64,000 nt of DNA from Kocuria turfanensis (GTDB lineage: Bacteria > Actinomycetota > Actinomycetes > Actinomycetales > Micrococcaceae), in assembly GCF_001580365.1 (NCBI RefSeq), contig NZ_CP014480.1, positions 2,481,008 through 2,545,007 of the forward strand. The letters are read 5' to 3'. Below are positions 60,054-64,000 of the stretch, piece by piece; within the stretch, counting starts at the first letter, position 1, and every line of letters begins with the position of its first letter. The notes below the pieces were generated by a model. It was not told the DNA's origin and ran no database searches. It worked only from the letters and a program-made list of their open reading frames with translations. The translations under genes and the position numbers were made by a program.

Positions 60054-60626
60054 ATGACGAGCCGACTGCCCGGGACATGGCAAGAGCCGCACCGAGACGT
60101 CCCATTTCCTCCTCAGGAAGCGCGAAGACTGTGGACAGAGGAGGCGATTCCGAAGCTGAAGTCCGTCGCTTCAACGTTCGGCGGCTACATCACGTACCAG
60201 GACCTGGGCGACCATCTGTTCGAGGCCACCAAGGTTCGCACGACGAGCTTGCTCCCGCGGTGGATCGGGCAGCCGCTCTATCGGGTGCTCGACTACTGCG
60301 AAGGACAGAGCCTGCCGGGGATCACGGCCCTCGTCGTTCAGAAGGGATCCGGCATGGTCGGCCCCGGGTTCAACGACTGGTTTCGGCGGCGCAATCGCGG
60401 CCCCGCCGACAATGAGGTCGAGCTCGAAGCTTTTGCGGCCGAGGAGAGGCTTGCGTCCTACCGCCTGTACTGCCCCGACGTGCCGGACAACGCGGTTCCG
60501 ATGCCCACACCTCAACTCGCCAGAGCGGTCCATACGGGAACCATGGAGTGGCCATGGGCGCCGCCGCCCTGCTCCGGCTGCGGTAGACCACTGAACTTCT
60601 ACGAACCCTGCCCCGTCTGCATCTGA
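60054..60626 (+). CDS. Hypothetical protein with C-terminal zinc ribbon
   Basis: 190 residues, with RBS CGGAGG eight bases before ATG 60054. The N-terminal domain (DVPFPPQEARRLWTEEAIPK, then FGGYITYQDLGDHLFEAT) resembles a widespread actinobacterial hypothetical family. The C-terminus has paired cysteines (PCSGCGRPLNFYEPCPVC), likely a zinc ribbon. No known function; such proteins are common in accessory regions. Confidence 0.72.
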   Translation: MTSRLPGTWQEPHRDVPFPPQEARRLWTEEAIPKLKSVASTFGGYITYQDLGDHLFEATKVRTTSLLPRWIGQPLYRVLDYCEGQSLPGITALVVQKGSGMVGPGFNDWFRRRNRGPADNEVELEAFAAEERLASYRLYCPDVPDNAVPMPTPQLARAVHTGTMEWPWAPPPCSGCGRPLNFYEPCPVCI

Positions 60627-60992
60627 TGTCACGCGGTCGGCCGGGCAGGGCCAAGTGCACTTGAGCGTGCAGCCTGGTCCAGCAGCGTTCCTGCCTGCTG
60701 CCAAGATCGGGCACACGGGGCGATCTCAAGAGCTCCAGTGCGGGGGAGCGGGACATGTTCCGCGGTGGTGATCGTGGCGGACATGGTGAGAAAACTCCAT
60801 GCATCTCATGGGTGGGCGGGAAGCCCACAACAGCTACGGCGATAGAAATTGTCGGTGAGTGGATCCAGCGTTAGTGATTCTGCCCTCCGAGATCTCCCTC
60901 GTGAGCAGGTGCCGGGTCACCACAAGATCGGTCTGCCTATTGCGTCACGCCGAGCCGGATGTGCTCCGCTCCGGCTGCTGATTCAGCATCCG
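60627..60992. other. Non-coding interval, no supported feature
   Basis: About 365 bases between the zinc-ribbon gene and the broken membrane-protein gene, which converge. No clear hairpin, RNA gene or repeat was seen. Confidence 0.5.
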
Positions 60993-61712
60993 TCAGGGAG
61001 AGCTGGATTCCTCGCACGCCGCCGGCGCCCGGTCGCCGCTGCTGTCGACCGGCTCCGGCGTGTGCCGCCGCCCCAGCGCCCGCCACAGCAGGAGCCCGCC
61101 GCCGGCGATGAGGGCCAGCGGCCACAGGTAGTTCAAGACGCTCAGCAGCGCGGTGGCGTCCAGGGCGACCAGCACGGCCAGGACCGCCAGCGCGCCTGCG
61201 GGGATCCACGCCCACCGGCGCCGGCCCGGCCCGCCGGGCAGGACCGCCACGAGCACGAAGGTCAGGGCGAGGCCGGCGAAGAACAGGGCCCCGGAGGCGC
61301 GCGCCCCGGCGTCCGAGGCGCCTCCCACCGCGGGAACGGCCAGCGTCAGCATCACGCCGGCGGGGATGATCGCCCACCATCGCTCGTGGTCCCGCAGGTA
61401 CACCGCGGCGAAGCCGAGCCTGATCGAGCCGAGGAACAGGGAGCCGCCCCACACGGCGGCGCCGGGCAGTCCGGCCTCGCCGGCGAGCGCCGAGAGGCCC
61501 AGGCCCAGGAGCGCGCCACCGGGGATCGCGGCTCACCAGCTCTGCCGGTCCGTGGCGAACAGGTACCAGAAGACGGCGGAGGCGGCCAGGAACAGCACGC
61601 TCCAGAACAGCCCCGTGGCCACCGGGGCGCCCACGGCCTGGAGCAGCAGCAGGGCTCCGGCCGCGAGCAGGAGCGCTCCGAACAGGGCGACGACGGTGCG
61701 GCGGGTTCTCAT
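60993..61712 (-). pseudogene. Membrane-protein gene with one in-frame TGA
   Basis: From ATG 61712 (MRTRRTVVALFGALLLAAGA) the frame encodes hydrophobic helices until DRQSW and a TGA at 61533-61535. The same frame continues as AAIPGGALLGLGLSALAGEA and WWAIIPAGVMLT to NYLWPLALIAGGGLLLWRAL and a stop at 60993. Without the TGA the protein would have 239 residues with about seven membrane segments. The repeat WWAIIPAG later in the protein suggests the stop replaced the second Trp codon of a WW pair (TGG to TGA). A GTG at 61454 could still give a 153-residue product. Confidence 0.75.
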
Positions 61713-61793
61713 GGTCTCCCACCTCTCCCGCTCCCAGCCTAGGACGCCGCCGACCCGGGAGGCACTGTGTCGTAGCGCCGAGAGGTAGGAGGG

Positions 61794-63248
61794 TCAGAGC
61801 ACGGGCGCCCGCTCCGCGTGGCGTGTCGCGATGTCGTAGGCGCGGGCGGCACGCAGCAGCTCGACGTCCCGGCCGTGCGCGGCGACCAGCTGCAGCCCGA
61901 CCGGCAGCCCGCCCGGGCTGAACCCGCCCGGCACCGAGACCGCGGGGCAGCCCGTGGCCGAGATCAGCGTGGCCGAGCGCAGCCACTCGACATATGTCTG
62001 CATCGGCATACCGGTGACCGTGCGCAGCCAGCGCTCCTCGGAGGGGAAGGGCAGCACCTGGGCAGTGGGGCACAGGAGCAGGTCGTAGGCGCCGAAGAAC
62101 GCCTGGGTCGCCTCGTGCAGGCGGGTGCGGGCCAGGGCGGCGTCCATGAGCTGCGGGCCGGTGAGGGCCAGGCCCTTCTCGACGTTCCACACGACCTCGG
62201 GCTTCACCTGCTCCCGGTGCTCGGCGACCACGGTGCGCAGGTTCACGGCCATGTCGAAGGCCCGCGTCACATCGAACACCTCATCGGCGTCACGCAGGTC
62301 GGGCACGGCCTCCTCGACCACGGCCCCGATCTGCTCGAACACCCGCGCCTGCTCGCGAAGCACGTCGAGGATCTCCGCCTCGACCGGCACGCCGACCCCG
62401 AAGTCCGTGGTCAGCCCGATCCGCACCCCGGCCAGGGGCCGGGCGTCGGGCTCGGGGAGATCCTCGGCGGCCAACGTGCGGAACGCCGCCCGCTCCACCG
62501 GGCACGCCAGCGGGACCCGGGGGTCGGGCCCGGTGAGCACGGACATCGCCAGGACGACGTCGTCCACGCTGCGGGCGATCGGCCCGGACCGGCCCAGCCA
62601 CGCCCAGGCGTCGGGGGAGGGAGCGAGGGGCAGGACCCCGGTGGAGGGCCGGAACCCCACGACGTTGCAGAACGACGCCGGGTTGCGCAGGGACCCGCCC
62701 ATGTCCGAGCCGTCGCCCAGGGGCTGGATCCGGGACGCGATCGCCGCGGCGGCCCCGCCACTGGAGCCGCCGGCGCTGCGGGTGCGGTCGTAGGGGTTGT
62801 GCGTGGTGCCGAAGAGCTCGTTGAAGCTGTGGGAGCCGGCGGCGAACTCCGGCACGTTGTTCTTGCCGGTGCTGATCACCCCGGCCGCCCGGAACCGGGC
62901 CACGATCAGGTCGTCGTGGTCGGGCACGTGCTCGGCGAACACCGGGGAACCGGAGGTCGTGCGGATCCCGCGGACGGCGTGGGTGTCCTTGTGGGTCATC
63001 GGCACCCCGTGCAGGGGCGGCAGCTCGTCGGGCGGGGTGACGACGGTGCGCTCGTCGGCTCGCGCGGCCGCCGCGTAGGCCGCTTCCCGGACCTGGGTGA
63101 CCACGGCGTTGACGGCCGGGTTCACGGCGTCGATCCGGGCGTAGTGGGCCTCGAGCACCTCCCGCGCGGACACGCTCCGCTGCCGGATCGCGGCCGAGAG
63201 CTCCCGGGCGGAGAGCTCCAGCAGGGAGGTGTCCGCGCGGGCGGTCAT
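61794..63248 (-). CDS. Amidase (amidase-signature family)
   Basis: 484 residues. The Ser-cisSer-Lys triad is visible: K87 in GVPMTHKDTHAV, the Gly/Ser-rich signature TRSAGGSSGGAAAAIA (cis-Ser at 162) and the nucleophile Ser in GSDMGGSLRNP (186). It hydrolyses amide bonds of an unknown cytoplasmic substrate. ATG 63248 overlaps the stop of the upstream amidohydrolase gene (ATGA), so both belong to one operon, possibly for degrading an N-acyl or amide compound. Confidence 0.93.
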   Translation of the reverse strand: MTARADTSLLELSARELSAAIRQRSVSAREVLEAHYARIDAVNPAVNAVVTQVREAAYAAAARADERTVVTPPDELPPLHGVPMTHKDTHAVRGIRTTSGSPVFAEHVPDHDDLIVARFRAAGVISTGKNNVPEFAAGSHSFNELFGTTHNPYDRTRSAGGSSGGAAAAIASRIQPLGDGSDMGGSLRNPASFCNVVGFRPSTGVLPLAPSPDAWAWLGRSGPIARSVDDVVLAMSVLTGPDPRVPLACPVERAAFRTLAAEDLPEPDARPLAGVRIGLTTDFGVGVPVEAEILDVLREQARVFEQIGAVVEEAVPDLRDADEVFDVTRAFDMAVNLRTVVAEHREQVKPEVVWNVEKGLALTGPQLMDAALARTRLHEATQAFFGAYDLLLCPTAQVLPFPSEERWLRTVTGMPMQTYVEWLRSATLISATGCPAVSVPGGFSPGGLPVGLQLVAAHGRDVELLRAARAYDIATRHAERAPVL

Positions 63249-64000
63249 CGGGCGATGCCTACGCGGGAGAGGATCGCCGTGACCGCGGCGGTCACGCCCG
63301 TGGTCAGGGTCGGCTCCATCACCGGGGCGAAGAAGGGCGAGTGGTTGGTCGGCACCGGCTTCCCGCCGTCGAGCACGTCGTCGGGCGTGCCGCCGAAGAA
63401 CCAGTAGACGCCGGGCACCCCGATGGCGTCGGGCAGGTGCCCGAAGTCCTCGCTGCCCATCTGGGCGGGACGGTCCAGCACGTTTCCCTCGCCCAGGGCG
63501 GCCCCGAGCGCCTGCTTGAGCGCGGCCGTCTCCGCGGGGTCGTTGACGAGCAGGGGGAAGGTGTAGAGCTCCTCGATGTCCGGGGCCGGTGCGCCCGAGG
63601 CGTCGGCCTCCGCGAGGATCACGCGGCGCAGCGCGGCGAGCACCTTCTCCCGGACCGCGCGGTCGAGGTTGCGGACGTTGACGGTGAACACCGCCGTCGG
63701 GGGAATGATGTTCTCCTTCAGTCCCGCGTGGAAGGTGGCGATGGTGATGACGGCGGACTGCTGGGCGGGCACCTCGCGGGAGACGATGCTCTGCATCCGC
63801 ACCACCATGTGGGCGGCCAGCACGACAGGGTCGATCGTGTCCTCGGGACGGGAGCCGTGCCCGCCGCGCCCGTGCACCGTGACCCGCCAGCTGTCGGCCA
63901 TCGCCATGGCCGGGCCGGTGCTGATCTCCACCTGCCCGGCGCGCCCCGGCCACACGTGCTGGCCGTAGACGACCTCCGGGCGCGGTGCCCGGTCCCACAG
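63245..64000 (-). CDS. M20-family amidohydrolase, partial (N-terminus outside the window)
   Basis: The last 251 residues of an M20D-type peptidase/aminoacylase. VVYGQHVWPGRAGQVEI is near the window edge. The dimerisation domain carries HGRGGHGSRPEDTIDPVVLA, and FHAGLKENIIPPTAVFTVNV follows. The C-terminal metal-site segment is QMGSEDFGHLPDAIGVPGVY, then PTNHSPFFAP. Such enzymes remove acyl groups from amino acids (hippurate hydrolase type). The gene runs off the right edge. Confidence 0.92.
   Translation of the reverse strand: MWDRAPRPEVVYGQHVWPGRAGQVEISTGPAMAMADSWRVTVHGRGGHGSRPEDTIDPVVLAAHMVVRMQSIVSREVPAQQSAVITIATFHAGLKENIIPPTAVFTVNVRNLDRAVREKVLAALRRVILAEADASGAPAPDIEELYTFPLLVNDPAETAALKQALGAALGEGNVLDRPAQMGSEDFGHLPDAIGVPGVYWFFGGTPDDVLDGGKPVPTNHSPFFAPVMEPTLTTGVTAAVTAILSRVGIAR

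Noticed and set aside
60849..61742. 297-codon plus-strand frame opposite the broken membrane protein
   Set aside because: Low-complexity Gly/Arg/Ala/His-rich translation; the minus strand shows real transmembrane segments.

Overview
The window is high-GC DNA with actinobacterial traits: GTG and TTG starts, many ATGA/GTGA stop-start overlaps, a Pgl/BREX type 2 phage-defence operon, and a c-di-AMP (ydaO-type) riboswitch upstream of a secreted NlpC/P60 enzyme. It looks like chromosomal DNA of a Micrococcales bacterium (Micrococcaceae-like); the genus cannot be fixed from sequence alone. No rRNA, tRNA or CRISPR array was recognised.

Layout. 0-6.4 kb: a GlxA-type regulator divergent from an NmrA-like oxidoreductase; a coupled 2-hydroxyacid dehydrogenase/aminotransferase pair; an AlbA-domain regulator behind a repeat-rich operator. 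6.4-9.4 kb: NlpC/P60 gene with its riboswitch, then an IS256-family insertion abutting a gene fragment. 9.4-13.3 kb: minus-strand operon of a Ycf46-like AAA+ ATPase, a DUF1257-like protein, a DUF2997 protein, a helix-hairpin-helix membrane protein and an NrdG-like radical SAM protein, a mostly uncharacterised module. 13.5-46 kb: a dense defence island with an HNH nuclease, an Mrr-like enzyme coupled to McrB and McrC, a complete BREX type 2 operon (pglW-pglX-pglY-pglZ-brxD-brxHI), a classical Mrr, and a tightly overlapping GIY-YIG / DUF6361 / phospholipase D / SNF2-like helicase operon, the best candidate here for an undescribed system. 46-49 kb: small accessory genes and decayed relics. 49-57.3 kb: insertion-sequence cluster (IS110, IS3, and an IS21 element nested inside an IS30 element with target duplications visible for both). 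57.5-60.6 kb: a P-loop GTPase-like gene with a small partner and two hypothetical genes. 60.9-64 kb: a membrane-protein gene broken by one stop codon, an amidase and a partial M20 amidohydrolase.

How the genes fit together. In the BREX-2 operon PglX would methylate host DNA, while PglW (kinase), PglY and BrxD (ATPases), PglZ (phosphatase fold) and BrxHI (helicase) supply regulation and exclusion. Around it sit four nucleases of families that usually cut modified DNA (HNH, Mrr-like plus McrBC, Mrr), so unmodified and foreign-modified phage DNA would both be challenged. The four-gene nuclease/helicase operon lies directly downstream in the same direction. The IS cluster and the relics beyond the island mark it as a site of repeated gain and loss.
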